The notes under the pieces were generated by a model, which searched no databases, had not been told where the DNA came from, and was given only the letters and a program-made list of their open reading frames with translations. Positions 34,025 through 43,071 of a stretch of 64,000 bases of DNA are shown piece after piece. Origin of the DNA: UBA11986 sp963734955 (GTDB lineage: Bacteria; Bacteroidota; Ignavibacteria; UBA10030; UBA6906); the NCBI GenBank assembly GCA_963734955.1, contig CAVTJO010000014.1, positions 124,001 through 188,000 on the forward strand, written 5' to 3'. A program made the position numbers and the translations under genes. Each line of letters starts with the position of its first letter. Positions within the stretch are counted from its first letter, which is position 1.

Positions 34025-36178
34025 ATCACAAATCTAAAGAAACAAGTCCTCGCGTTCCTTTCGCAGAAATCCCAGACTTCCTACACTCTCAAGCAGATTG
34101 CAAAGCATCTCAAGGTGTCGAGTGCCGAAGACTATCATCAGCTCCGCGCAATTGTCAACGATCTGGATACGCGGGGTAAAATTCTAACGGATGAAGGCGG
34201 GCGGATCAAGTATCGTAAGGAACGGGCAACCAAGTCCCCCGCGCGCTCCAACCGTCTCATCGGAAAGCTGAGCGTCAACAAGCGAGGATTTGGGTTTGTC
34301 TCCGCTGAGGGGATTGATGACGACATCTTCATTTCGCCCAAGTCCATGATGACTGCTCTCCATGACGACATTGTTGAAGTGGTACTTTTTGCCAGCCCCC
34401 TGAGGAAGCGTCAGATCCGGGGGGATGAACGTGTTGAAGGAGAAATTGTCAGGATCGTTGAGCGAACTCACGACACCATTGTCGGAACGCTCGAACAGGG
34501 AGCGCGGTTCTGCTTTGTCATCCCGGACGACGAGCGGTTCACCCGAGACGTCTACGTTGCAAAGGAGGATCTGAGCGGTGCCGTGCACGGAGACAAAGTC
34601 GTTGTGAAGCTCCAAACATGGGAAGACGAACAACAGAACCCGGAAGGCGTGGTGATTGAGATCCTCGGAAAGTCCGGGGATGCCCGCGTTGAAGTCTTGA
34701 GCGTTGCCCGCTCGTTTGGTCTGCCCATGCTCTTCCCGCAGAACGTGGAACGGGAAGCGGCACACTTCGGAGAAACAGTCCCGGCAGGAGAAATTGCCAG
34801 CCGTCTTGACTTGCGCGGAACAACCTGCTTCACCATAGATCCCGAAGATGCCAAGGATTTCGACGACGCGATATCCTTCGAAGAAATGCCCGGAGGCAAC
34901 ATCAGACTCGGTGTTCATATCGCTGACGTCAGCCATTATGTGCAGGAGGGATCTGTACTGGACCGTGAAGCGTTCGCGCGCGGGACGAGTGTATACATGG
35001 TCAATGAGGTCATTCCCATGCTGCCGGAGCGGCTGTCAAACGACCTCTGCAGTTTGAAACCCGAAGTTGATCGACTCACCTACAGCGTTCTGATGGAGCT
35101 TGACACCCATGCAAAGATCCAGCGCTATGTCATTCGCAAAACACTTATCCATAGCAGGAAACGGTTTACCTACGAGGAAGTGCAGAGGGTGCTTACAGCT
35201 GGAAAGGGTGAGCTTCACGATACTCTTCGTCCACTCTTCAAGTTGACGCAGTCCTTGTTGAAGGAGCGCCGCCGCGATGGCAGCATCGATTTCGAAACGG
35301 GGGAAGCCAAGTTCAAGTTTGACGCCAGTGGATTTCCGTCACAGATCGTCAAGAAGGATAGACTTGATTCCCACAGGCTTGTTGAGGAATGCATGCTTCT
35401 TGCCAACAAGGTCGTGGCAAAGCACATCGGCGCCGCAAAGAAGGAGGATCACGCGAAGCCATTCATCTATCGCGTGCATGATGTCCCTGATCCGTCGCGA
35501 CTGGCCGACCTCTCCAACTTCGTCAAACAGTTCGGCTTTTCTCTGGACGTAAAGCACGGAGTGTCTTCGAAGGCGTTGCAGCACCTCCTCGATCAGGCCA
35601 AAGGAACGGAAGTGGAGAACTTCATCAACGAGGTCGCGCTTCGGTCGATGGCGAAGGCCGTCTATAGTGAAAAGAACATCGGACATTATGGCCTGGGTTT
35701 CTCTTACTACACACATTTCACGTCACCCATCCGCCGATATCCTGACCTTATCGTGCACCGCTTGTTACATGAATACGAGAACCTCGTCCCGGCGGCCCGC
35801 CGCGAGGAACTTGCCAGGCAGCTGCCAGGGATCTGCCGCCAGTCGTCGGATCGTGAACGACTTGCAGTTGAGGCCGAGCGTGCGTCAGTGAAGGTGATGC
35901 AGGTGGAATATATGAAACGCCATGTGGGTGACGTATTCGAGGGAGTCATCGGGGGGGTGATGGAATACGGCATGTTTGTTGAAATCAGCGATTTGCTGGT
36001 TGAAGGACTGATCCCGGTACGCGACCTGGGAGACGACTATTACCTCTTCGACCAGAAACACCACACACTCCGCGGCCGCTCGACGGGAAAGGCCTACAGG
36101 CTCGGCGATACGGTGAAGGTGCGCGTTGTGTCTGTCAACCCTGAAAAGCGTGAAATTGACTTTACAATTGTCAGGTAA
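34025..36178 (+). CDS. rnr: Ribonuclease R, apparent ATC start codon
   Basis: 3'-to-5' exoribonuclease degrading structured RNA. Order: N-terminal winged-helix region (about residues 1-60, 'LKKQVLAFLSQKS..YTLKQIAKHL'), cold-shock/OB domains, the RNB catalytic domain with the Asp cluster 'DPEDAKDFDDAI' (near residues 275-286), and a C-terminal S1 domain ending 'NPEKREIDFTIVR'. Codons upstream of a GTG at 34115 read on in frame through the winged helix to 34025. No ATG, GTG or TTG occurs in that stretch, but AGGAG (34013-34017) lies 7 bases before an ATC. The start is thus probably ATC, or an ATG misread. TamB ends 26 bases upstream. Confidence 0.9.
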   Translation: MTNLKKQVLAFLSQKSQTSYTLKQIAKHLKVSSAEDYHQLRAIVNDLDTRGKILTDEGGRIKYRKERATKSPARSNRLIGKLSVNKRGFGFVSAEGIDDDIFISPKSMMTALHDDIVEVVLFASPLRKRQIRGDERVEGEIVRIVERTHDTIVGTLEQGARFCFVIPDDERFTRDVYVAKEDLSGAVHGDKVVVKLQTWEDEQQNPEGVVIEILGKSGDARVEVLSVARSFGLPMLFPQNVEREAAHFGETVPAGEIASRLDLRGTTCFTIDPEDAKDFDDAISFEEMPGGNIRLGVHIADVSHYVQEGSVLDREAFARGTSVYMVNEVIPMLPERLSNDLCSLKPEVDRLTYSVLMELDTHAKIQRYVIRKTLIHSRKRFTYEEVQRVLTAGKGELHDTLRPLFKLTQSLLKERRRDGSIDFETGEAKFKFDASGFPSQIVKKDRLDSHRLVEECMLLANKVVAKHIGAAKKEDHAKPFIYRVHDVPDPSRLADLSNFVKQFGFSLDVKHGVSSKALQHLLDQAKGTEVENFINEVALRSMAKAVYSEKNIGHYGLGFSYYTHFTSPIRRYPDLIVHRLLHEYENLVPAARREELARQLPGICRQSSDRERLAVEAERASVKVMQVEYMKRHVGDVFEGVIGGVMEYGMFVEISDLLVEGLIPVRDLGDDYYLFDQKHHTLRGRSTGKAYRLGDTVKVRVVSVNPEKREIDFTIVR

Positions 36179-36314
36179 CCATAGCCAGGAACATACGACC
36201 TGTTTTTATAGTTTGTAAGTATGGTGGTGCTGTCATTGCATTTTCCGGGAGACTTTTTTAACATCAAGTATTGTGAACCATGCAGGTTTCGTTTCTTGGC
36301 GTGAGGGGATTATA

Positions 36315-39300
36315 ATGATGAGACATCGTGCCGCGGGGATCCTCGCTGTGTGTCTGGTGAGCGCTTTGGCATTCGCCCAGGATGGAGGGTTCGGAAAGAA
36401 CAAGGTTCAATACACCAAGTTCAATTACTACTTCATCCAGTCCGACCACTTTGATATCTACTTCACTGATGGTGGCGAATATTTGGCGGATTTCACTGCC
36501 GCCGTTGCTGAAACAGCCTATGCACGAATCAGCAAATCGTTCCGCTACCAACTCGTCAACCGCATCCCCATTATTGTGTACAACTCTCATAATGACTTTC
36601 AGCAAACCAATGTTGTGGCAGAGTATCTTGAGGAAGGCATTGGAGGTGTCACCGAGTTGTTCAAGAACCGGGTAGTCCTGCCGTTCGAAGGTGATTACAA
36701 AAAATTCCGCCACGTGATCATGCACGAGCTCGTCCATGGTGTCGTCAATGACATGTTCTATGGCGGCTCAATTCAATCCATCATCTCCAACAACATAACG
36801 CTGCAGCTGCCCCTCTGGTTCAACGAGGGACTCGCAGAATATGAAGCCTTAAAGTGGGATACGGACTCTGACATGTTCCTGCGCGATGCAACTGTTCATG
36901 AATACCTCCCACCCCTGAACCAACTTAACGGGTACTTTGCGTACCGGGGAGGTCAATCGTTGTGGTGGTACATCGAGCGCAAGTACGGTGAGCAGAAAAT
37001 CGGCGACATCCTGAATCGCATCAAGAGCACACGCAGTGTGGAGGCCGGTTTCAAAGGTGCCATCGGGCTCGGACTCGAGGATCTTTCGGATCGCTGGCAG
37101 AAAGATCAGAAGGTAATGTACTGGCCGGACATCGCAAAGCGTGAAGAGCCAGCAGATTATTCACGGCGGCTAACCGACCACAGAAAGTCCGGGGCATTTT
37201 ACTACGGGATCAGCCCGACGATCTCTCCACAGGGCGATAAGATCGCGTTCCTTTCAAACCGGGACGACTACTTCGATGTGTTCGTCATGAATGCGATTGA
37301 TGGCGAGGTCACGGACAAGCTCGTGAGCGGACAGACAACAAACAACTTCGAAGAGCTGAAGATCCTCACCCCTGCAATTACATGGTCTCCGGATGGAAAA
37401 CAGGTGGCGCTTGCCACAAAAGCAGGAGATCAGGATGCCATCGTGATTGTCAACGCGGAGAATGGGGATCAGGAAAAACTTGAGTTTCGATTGGACGGAA
37501 TCTTCTCGGTGGATTGGTCGCATCAGGGGGACAAGATTGCCTTCGTCGGGAACAGGGGCCCGCAGTCGGACATCTACGTCTACGACCTGAACACGAAAAC
37601 GCTCACGAACCTGACGAACGACATCTACAGTGACTCGGATCCAACGTGGTCTCCGGACGGAAAAGCCATCTACTTCTCATCTGATCGAGCCGAAGATACG
37701 GTCTCTCACAGGACATCGGTAGACATGGTGCACCATGATTTCAGCCAGTTGGACATCTACCGCATTGATGTCGCGACGGAAAAGATCACACGCATTACCT
37801 CGTGGCTGAACAGCGACGAAACGTCCACGGTGGTGTCGCCGGATGGCAAGAAGCTTCTTTTTGTCTCCGACAGAAGCGGCATCAACAACATCTACATGAT
37901 GAATCTCGAAACAAGGGCATTCAGACCCATTACCAACTCGTTGAGCGGTGTGTACCAGCTCTCGCTTTCCTATGACGGAACCAAGCTCGCATTCTCATCG
38001 CTCAGCCACGCGGGCTATGATATTTTCCTGATGCGCAATCCCTTTGAGCGGGACATCAAAACCGCCGAGCTTGAACCCAGCGAGTTCTACAAACTTCGCA
38101 GTACGCCGGAACGGCCCGAGCTGAAGCCTGAGGTTGCCTCTTCAGCGGGCTCGGACACGGCCAGCGTGTATGGAAAGGACGTGCAAATTGATTTCAGCAG
38201 TTTTGCCTCGAAGGACGCATTCGAAGACGATATGCCGAAAGATTCGCTGATACGGAAGTTCCCTAAAATTGCAGGCAACATCGATCCCAATGGGAAATAC
38301 AAGGTTAACAACTATAAGCTGAACTTCACCCCCGACATAATCTACGGCAACGCCGGCTACAATACCTTCTATGGCGTTCAAGGGTCCACAGTGATGGCAT
38401 TCAGCGATCTCCTTGGAAACCACCAGATCGTTTTTGTCACGAATCTCCTGCTCGACCTCAAGAACAGCGACTATGGGCTGCAGTATTACTATCTCCCCGA
38501 CCGGATCGATTACGGAATCGGCGGGTTCCACAGTGCTCGCTTCGTGCTGATCGATGACCAGTATGGCGGGAGCTACTATCGCTTCCGCACATACGGAGCG
38601 AACCTCTCTGCCTCCTATCCACTCAATCGGTTCAACCGGTTTGACTTCGGACTGAATTGGTACAACATCTCCAAGGAAAATCTCGATCACCTGGAAGACC
38701 CTCTGCAGCAGCGCACGGTCCTGGTTCCTTCAGTCGGGTACACGCACGACAATTCCCTGTGGGGATACATTGCGCCGATGAACGGCACCCGCTACACCGT
38801 CAACATTTTCGGCACACCGAAACTGGGAAACAACGGCCTGAGCTTTGTGAACCTGACAGGTGACTACAGAACGTACGTCCGCCTCGGAAGATACTACAGC
38901 CTGGCGTTGCGTGGAGCGGGTGGTGGGAGCTTTGGCCGGAACCCGCAGAAGTTCATCATCGGCGGCGTTGACAATTGGATCAACAGGACATTTGAAAACG
39001 GTTATGTGCCTTTGCAGAATGCCGAGGACTATATCTTCCTCCAGATTGGAGTGCCACTGCGCGGATACAACTACGTCGCGGCGATAGGATCCCGGTACAG
39101 CCTCTTCAATCTCGAATTACGGTACCCGCTCTTTGCTTTCCTGCAAGCCGGACCTCTTCCGATTGGTCTGCAGAGTATCGGAGGAGTGATGTTCTTCGAT
39201 ATGGGGTCCGCGTGGAATAAGGAACACGACTACGTTGCGTTCACCCGGGATGCAGAAGGCCATGTTGTTTCCCGGGATTTGTTGATGGGCATGGGAACCG

Positions 39301-39413
39301 GGGCCCGTATTTTCTTCCTTGCGTTCCTCGTCAAATTCGACGTGGCATGGGCATGGGATGTTCATTCCTTCTCACCGCCAAAGTACTATCTGTCGCTCGG
39401 TACAGACTTCTAG
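36315..39413 (+). CDS. Peptidase MA-like / TolB-type propeller / outer-membrane barrel fusion, 1032 aa
   Basis: Signal peptide about residues 1-20 (ends ALAFAQ). An M1-like zinc protease domain follows: HELVH at residues 137-141 and 'FNEGLAEY' ~30 residues later (Peptidase_MA type). Next are five or more PD40/TolB-like propeller blades ('SPTISPQGDKIAFLSNR', 'PTWSPDGKAIYFSSDR', 'TVVSPDGKKLLFVSDR'). The last third has strand patterns of an Omp85/surface-antigen-like barrel ending in 'YLSLGTDF', whose terminal aromatic residue suits insertion by Bam. So it is probably an outer-membrane protein with its protease outside or in the periplasm. Start ATG 36315 has GAGGGG 6 bases upstream; a longer frame begins at 36273. 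A shared terminator follows. Confidence 0.85.
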   Translation: MMRHRAAGILAVCLVSALAFAQDGGFGKNKVQYTKFNYYFIQSDHFDIYFTDGGEYLADFTAAVAETAYARISKSFRYQLVNRIPIIVYNSHNDFQQTNVVAEYLEEGIGGVTELFKNRVVLPFEGDYKKFRHVIMHELVHGVVNDMFYGGSIQSIISNNITLQLPLWFNEGLAEYEALKWDTDSDMFLRDATVHEYLPPLNQLNGYFAYRGGQSLWWYIERKYGEQKIGDILNRIKSTRSVEAGFKGAIGLGLEDLSDRWQKDQKVMYWPDIAKREEPADYSRRLTDHRKSGAFYYGISPTISPQGDKIAFLSNRDDYFDVFVMNAIDGEVTDKLVSGQTTNNFEELKILTPAITWSPDGKQVALATKAGDQDAIVIVNAENGDQEKLEFRLDGIFSVDWSHQGDKIAFVGNRGPQSDIYVYDLNTKTLTNLTNDIYSDSDPTWSPDGKAIYFSSDRAEDTVSHRTSVDMVHHDFSQLDIYRIDVATEKITRITSWLNSDETSTVVSPDGKKLLFVSDRSGINNIYMMNLETRAFRPITNSLSGVYQLSLSYDGTKLAFSSLSHAGYDIFLMRNPFERDIKTAELEPSEFYKLRSTPERPELKPEVASSAGSDTASVYGKDVQIDFSSFASKDAFEDDMPKDSLIRKFPKIAGNIDPNGKYKVNNYKLNFTPDIIYGNAGYNTFYGVQGSTVMAFSDLLGNHQIVFVTNLLLDLKNSDYGLQYYYLPDRIDYGIGGFHSARFVLIDDQYGGSYYRFRTYGANLSASYPLNRFNRFDFGLNWYNISKENLDHLEDPLQQRTVLVPSVGYTHDNSLWGYIAPMNGTRYTVNIFGTPKLGNNGLSFVNLTGDYRTYVRLGRYYSLALRGAGGGSFGRNPQKFIIGGVDNWINRTFENGYVPLQNAEDYIFLQIGVPLRGYNYVAAIGSRYSLFNLELRYPLFAFLQAGPLPIGLQSIGGVMFFDMGSAWNKEHDYVAFTRDAEGHVVSRDLLMGMGTGARIFFLAFLVKFDVAWAWDVHSFSPPKYYLSLGTDF

Positions 39414-39431
39414 GATGCGGCACTGAAGCGA

Positions 39432-39458
39432 AAAAGGGCGTCCAAAGGACGCCCTTTT
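39432..39458. terminator. Bidirectional terminator between convergent genes
   Basis: AAAAGGGCGTCC (39432-39443) and GGACGCCCTTTT (39447-39458) form a perfect 12-bp stem with a 3-base loop. A- and T-runs flank both sides, so it can stop transcription of the 36315 gene and the 39718 gene. Confidence 0.92.
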
Positions 39459-39481
39459 CTTTTCCCACCACTGGAGCAGTG

Positions 39482-39718
39482 TTAGTTCTGCCCGGCCGGA
39501 GCCGCTTCCTTCTTGGGTGCTTTCTTGGAGGCCTTTTTGTGAGCCTTCCTGGCTGCCTTCTTGGCCGCCTTCGGGGTGGCATCCTTCTTCAATTCCGCCT
39601 TCTTGACTTCCGTGGTCTTTGTTTGTTCCTGAGCTGCAGGCTTGGCCGCATCCTGGGCAAACACACTGGCCGCAAACGCCATGAGCGCCACGACAACGAA
39701 GAGAGACAGCTTTTTCAT
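39482..39718 (-). CDS. Small exported Lys/Ala-rich cationic protein, 78 aa (Asr-like composition)
   Basis: A signal peptide of about 22 residues (Lys-Lys, hydrophobic core, ending VFA/QD) is followed by a very basic, Ala/Lys/Pro-rich mature part built of short 'KKA', 'KAHKKA' and 'KKAPKK' repeats. No fold is predicted. Composition recalls enterobacterial acid-shock protein Asr, but this is a similarity of character, not homology I can show. ATG 39718 has GGAG at a suitable distance upstream. It sits downstream of the HK/RR pair (39864-42019) on the same strand with 145 bases between, so it might be a target of that system; that is only inference. Confidence 0.75.
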   Translation of the reverse strand: MKKLSLFVVVALMAFAASVFAQDAAKPAAQEQTKTTEVKKAELKKDATPKAAKKAARKAHKKASKKAPKKEAAPAGQN

Positions 39719-39863
39719 GAAACGTTACTCCTGAAATTGGTTGTTGGTTGTTTGCGAGGCTGACTCCCCGCAAAGATTAGTATGCAAGATACAACGGGTG
39801 GATTAAGTACCTGTTAAGGCGTAGTTAAAGAATGTTAATCCCTGGGGTAAGCTCAGCCGGTCC

Positions 39864-41342
39864 TTAGCTTATCGGGAGTTCCACGGTAAACACCGAGCCT
39901 TTGTCCACTTCACTTTTCACCTTGATGGTACCGCGGTGCAACTCCGCAATCCATCGGGCAATCGAAAGTCCGAGCCCCGTGCCGCCAACGTCACGAGAAC
40001 GGGCCTTGTCCACGCGGTAGAACCGGTCAAAAATCTTGCCTACCTCTTCTGCAGGGATCCCAATTCCCGTGTCGGCCACCTGCACGATGGCGGCGCCATT
40101 CTGCCGCTCGACCGATAACGTCACCATCCCACCCTCAGGTGTGTACTTTATTGCATTGTCGATAAGATTCAGAAAGAGCTGGCGCAGCCGGACCTTGTCT
40201 CCAACGATTGTGATCGGACCGCTCTTCGAGAGAGCGACATGAATGTGCTTCCCTTCAGCCAGCACTTCACTGTCATCATAGAGATCCTGAACAAGCGCGC
40301 CAAGGTTCACCTCGGCGAAGTCAACGTCCACCGCCCCCTGGTCGGCTTTGGCAAGAATCAGAAGGTTCTCGATAATCGAACTCATCCGGATGATCTCTTC
40401 CATTGCGCTCTCGAGCACTCTGCGCTGGTCTTCCGGAGTTTTGGGATTGCGCAAGGCCAGCTCGATCTCTCCTCTCATGATCGTGAGTGGCGTGCGCAGT
40501 TCGTGCGAAGCATCTGCAGAAAACTGTTTCACCTGCGCGAACGAACTATGCAAGCGCTGAATCATGTCGTTGAACGTCGAGATCAGCCGGCCGATTTCGT
40601 CATCGACCTTCAGAGGCGGAATTATCTTGTCGAGATTTTCGGCTGTGATCTTTCGTGCCCGTGTGGTCACCTCGTCAACCCGGCGCAGCGACTTGTTCGC
40701 GAGGTAGAGTCCTCCGAACACAGATACGGCAATGGCAATCGGGATGAGGATAAGAAAGATCGAAAACAGATTCTCCAGAGCCTCCTGGAGCTCGGCAACC
40801 GGGTAGCCCACCAGAAATGTGAAATTCCTCTCCCTGAGCGCAGCAATCCGAATCGATTGACCACTGAGCCACGTGTACTCCAGAAAGGTTGTATCCCGCC
40901 CCAACTTTGCGTCAAGGTGAAGGGTGTCTTCTCCGAGGTTGATCGATCGGTACAGAATCGTGCCTTTCCGGTCCGAGACCTGGATAAATGTCTTCTTGGG
41001 ACTGTACAGGGTGTGCTGATAGATCTGGTTCCAGATTTCGTCAGCCTCCTCTTCCATCGCCTCATTCTCATCATCGGTATCGGGAGGGGTGACTTCCTGC
41101 CTGGGTTTCCTGCGTAGCAGCGATTCAACAGAGCGTTTGGTTGGTTTCACTTTGCTGGCCCGCGGTTGCAGGTAATCTCTCACCCACCGTACCTCCGTGC
41201 GAAGCGAGAGATCGAGGTTGTCGGAAAGTTTATCGCGGGTATAGAAATACGAAATGCCGGCGAACGCAAGCAGCGTGGATAACACAAGCACGGTGTACCA
41301 GAACGTCAGCCGGGAGCGAATGGATTGAAACCAAAACTTCAT
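39864..41342 (-). CDS. Two-component sensor histidine kinase
   Basis: 492-residue membrane histidine kinase. TM1 is near residues 13-34 and TM2 near 192-215, enclosing a ~160-residue periplasmic sensor domain rich in acidic residues ('DDENEAMEEEADE'). A HAMP linker follows ('LRRVDEVTTRARKIT'). The HisKA box 'DASHELRTPL' carries the phosphoacceptor His. The HATPase region has the N box 'NLIDNAIKYTP', the G1 box 'DTGIGIP' and 'GGTGLGLSI'. The acidic sensor could bind a cation, but the stimulus is unknown; CusS/CopS-like sensors are the closest general class. It starts 5 bases after the response regulator stop, so the two are co-transcribed, with the regulator first. Confidence 0.95.
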   Translation of the reverse strand: MKFWFQSIRSRLTFWYTVLVLSTLLAFAGISYFYTRDKLSDNLDLSLRTEVRWVRDYLQPRASKVKPTKRSVESLLRRKPRQEVTPPDTDDENEAMEEEADEIWNQIYQHTLYSPKKTFIQVSDRKGTILYRSINLGEDTLHLDAKLGRDTTFLEYTWLSGQSIRIAALRERNFTFLVGYPVAELQEALENLFSIFLILIPIAIAVSVFGGLYLANKSLRRVDEVTTRARKITAENLDKIIPPLKVDDEIGRLISTFNDMIQRLHSSFAQVKQFSADASHELRTPLTIMRGEIELALRNPKTPEDQRRVLESAMEEIIRMSSIIENLLILAKADQGAVDVDFAEVNLGALVQDLYDDSEVLAEGKHIHVALSKSGPITIVGDKVRLRQLFLNLIDNAIKYTPEGGMVTLSVERQNGAAIVQVADTGIGIPAEEVGKIFDRFYRVDKARSRDVGGTGLGLSIARWIAELHRGTIKVKSEVDKGSVFTVELPIS

Positions 41343-41347
41343 TCCTG

Positions 41348-42019
41348 CTATTCCTCTTTCATGACGTACCCCACTCCGCGCACCGTGTGGAGCAGGCGAT
41401 GTTCATTCTCGATCTCAATCTTGTTGCGCAGATGGTTCACATACACGTCGATGATGTTCGTCCCTGTATCAAAGCTGTAATCCCAGATATGCTCAGCAAT
41501 GATCGTCCGGCTTAACACCCGCCCCTTGTTTCGCAGGAAGTACTCCAGCAGGGAGTATTCCTTTGCGGTGAGTTCGATGATACGGCCGGCACGCTTCGCC
41601 TTGTGCGTTACAGTGTCGAGCTCCAGGTCTGCCATGGACAGCACGGTGGACTTTTCCTTGGAGCTTCTGCGAAGAAGTGAACGTACCCTGGCAAGAAGCT
41701 CTGCAAAGGCAAACGGCTTGGTCAGGTAGTCATCGGCACCGCTGTCGAGCCCTGCAACCTTGTCCTCGGTGGCGCTTTTTGCTGTCAACATCAACGCCGG
41801 AGCTGTTCCCTTGTTTGCGCGAAATTCTCTTATCAACTCAAGACCCGACCGCTTTGGCAACATTACATCCAGGATGAGCAGGTCGTAATTCTCCGACTGC
41901 GCCATCTGCAAACCCAGCTCACCATCGAGCGCCACATCGACCGTGTAGTGTTCTTCTTCGAGTCCTTGCTGAATGAATCGCGCTACTTTTCTTTCGTCTT
42001 CAACAACCAGAATTCTCAT
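41348..42019 (-). CDS. OmpR/CusR-type response regulator
   Basis: 224-residue regulator. The receiver domain opens 'RILVVEDERKVA' and has the phosphorylation Asp in 'LLILDVMLP' (near residue 51), Thr in 'LTAK' and Lys in 'TKPFAF'. The C-terminal winged-helix (Trans_reg_C) shows 'LTAKEYSLLEYFLRN' and ends 'HTVRGVGYVMKE', typical of OmpR family members such as CusR/CopR. The start is ATG 42019; a longer frame to 42058 would add sequence with no match. It is the first gene of the operon with the kinase. The regulatory gap with the divergent TatT gene (42020-42160) is shared. Confidence 0.94.
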   Translation of the reverse strand: MRILVVEDERKVARFIQQGLEEEHYTVDVALDGELGLQMAQSENYDLLILDVMLPKRSGLELIREFRANKGTAPALMLTAKSATEDKVAGLDSGADDYLTKPFAFAELLARVRSLLRRSSKEKSTVLSMADLELDTVTHKAKRAGRIIELTAKEYSLLEYFLRNKGRVLSRTIIAEHIWDYSFDTGTNIIDVYVNHLRNKIEIENEHRLLHTVRGVGYVMKEE

Positions 42020-42101
42020 GGTGCCGGAAAAATGTTGTGAACGTGAATCACGGAACAAAGGAATGGTACTTCATTTTGCCAATACTTGCAAAGCGTGTGT
42101 A

Positions 42102-42135
42102 TTGGATTTACGGGAGAATTTTAGCTATATTTTTG
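42102..42135 (+). promoter_or_regulatory. Sigma-A promoter of the TRAP transporter operon
   Basis: TTG at 42102-42104, 23-base spacer, then TATTTTTG at 42128-42135, matching the Bacteroidota -7 box exactly. The TatT gene starts 26 bases downstream at 42161. The core is identical to that of the rfaE1 promoter. Confidence 0.65.
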
Positions 42136-42160
42136 CCGTTCAAAATCCAACTTACATGCC

Positions 42161-43024
42161 ATGAAATCTCTGCGCACTCACTGCTGTCTTGGCGTTTTGC
42201 TCTTGTTTTCAGGTTGTATCCAGCACATCGCTATCGGCACTGTTGGGAGCATCATTGATGATGGCTTCGACGCCCTGACCGAGGAACAAGACCTCGATTT
42301 CGCTGCTCAAGCACTTCCCTCCAACCTCAAGTTGATGGAAGTGATGCTCAAGAGCGAGCCCGATAATGCGCGGCTTCTTCGCCTTCTCGCCGAAGGTTTC
42401 AACAGCTATGCGCTCGGATTCGTTGAAGATACAGACCCCGCTCGTGCAAGGACGTTCTATCAACGTGCGACAGATTACGCCATGCGACTTGTGCGCCAGG
42501 ATGCAGCACTTGGTAAGGCATTTGATGGGACAGCGGATGAGCTGAAGGCCGAACTGACCAAACACGGAAGAGATGACGTCCCGGCAATTTTTTGGGCGGC
42601 ATTCGGTATGGGAAGCTACCTCAACCTTGCGCTCGACAATCCGGATGCGATAGCAATGCTTCCAAAGGTTGAGGCAATGATGAAATTTGTTGCAGACGTT
42701 GACTCGGGATTTTACTATGCAGGTGCGGATCTCTTTCTCGGAACGTTATACGGAAGCCGCTCGAAATTGCTGGGAGGAGATCCCGAACGGTCGCGCCAAC
42801 ACTTTGAACGTGCACTGCGCATCAACGGTGGCAAGGTGCTGTTGACGTATGTCTATTATGCACGTTCCTATGCGGTGCAGACGCTGAACGAACCTCTGTT
42901 CGACCAGCTCTTGACCACGGTTGATCAGACTTCAATCGATGTCTTGCCGAAATTTCGTCTCGGCAATGCAATAGCAAAGAGGAAAGGAAAACTCCTTCGG
43001 GCAAAGGAGCCCGATCTTTTTTGA
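42161..43024 (+). CDS. tatT: TRAP transporter TatT component (TPR lipoprotein)
   Basis: 287-residue lipoprotein. A lipobox LFSGC lies at about residues 15-19, so the mature N-terminal Cys is acylated. The mature part has helical TPR-like repeats ('SNLKLMEVMLKSEPDNARLLRLLAEGFNSYALGF' and so on) and the signature 'AFGMGSYLNLALDNPDA' with 'FLGTLYGSRSKLLGGDPERSRQHFERAL', which mark the TatT family (TRAP-associated TPR lipoprotein, first described in Treponema as Tp0956). TatT trimers dock the substrate-binding protein. It is the first gene of the operon, followed by dctP at 43072. ATG at 42161. Confidence 0.9.
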   Translation: MKSLRTHCCLGVLLLFSGCIQHIAIGTVGSIIDDGFDALTEEQDLDFAAQALPSNLKLMEVMLKSEPDNARLLRLLAEGFNSYALGFVEDTDPARARTFYQRATDYAMRLVRQDAALGKAFDGTADELKAELTKHGRDDVPAIFWAAFGMGSYLNLALDNPDAIAMLPKVEAMMKFVADVDSGFYYAGADLFLGTLYGSRSKLLGGDPERSRQHFERALRINGGKVLLTYVYYARSYAVQTLNEPLFDQLLTTVDQTSIDVLPKFRLGNAIAKRKGKLLRAKEPDLF

Positions 43025-43071
43025 TATTGGCACAAACACTTCTTCCCAATCCTAGAACGAGGAAAAACACT

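Noticed and set aside
40239..41117. 292-codon plus-strand open frame
   Set aside because: It is fully antisense to the histidine kinase gene and has no family features.
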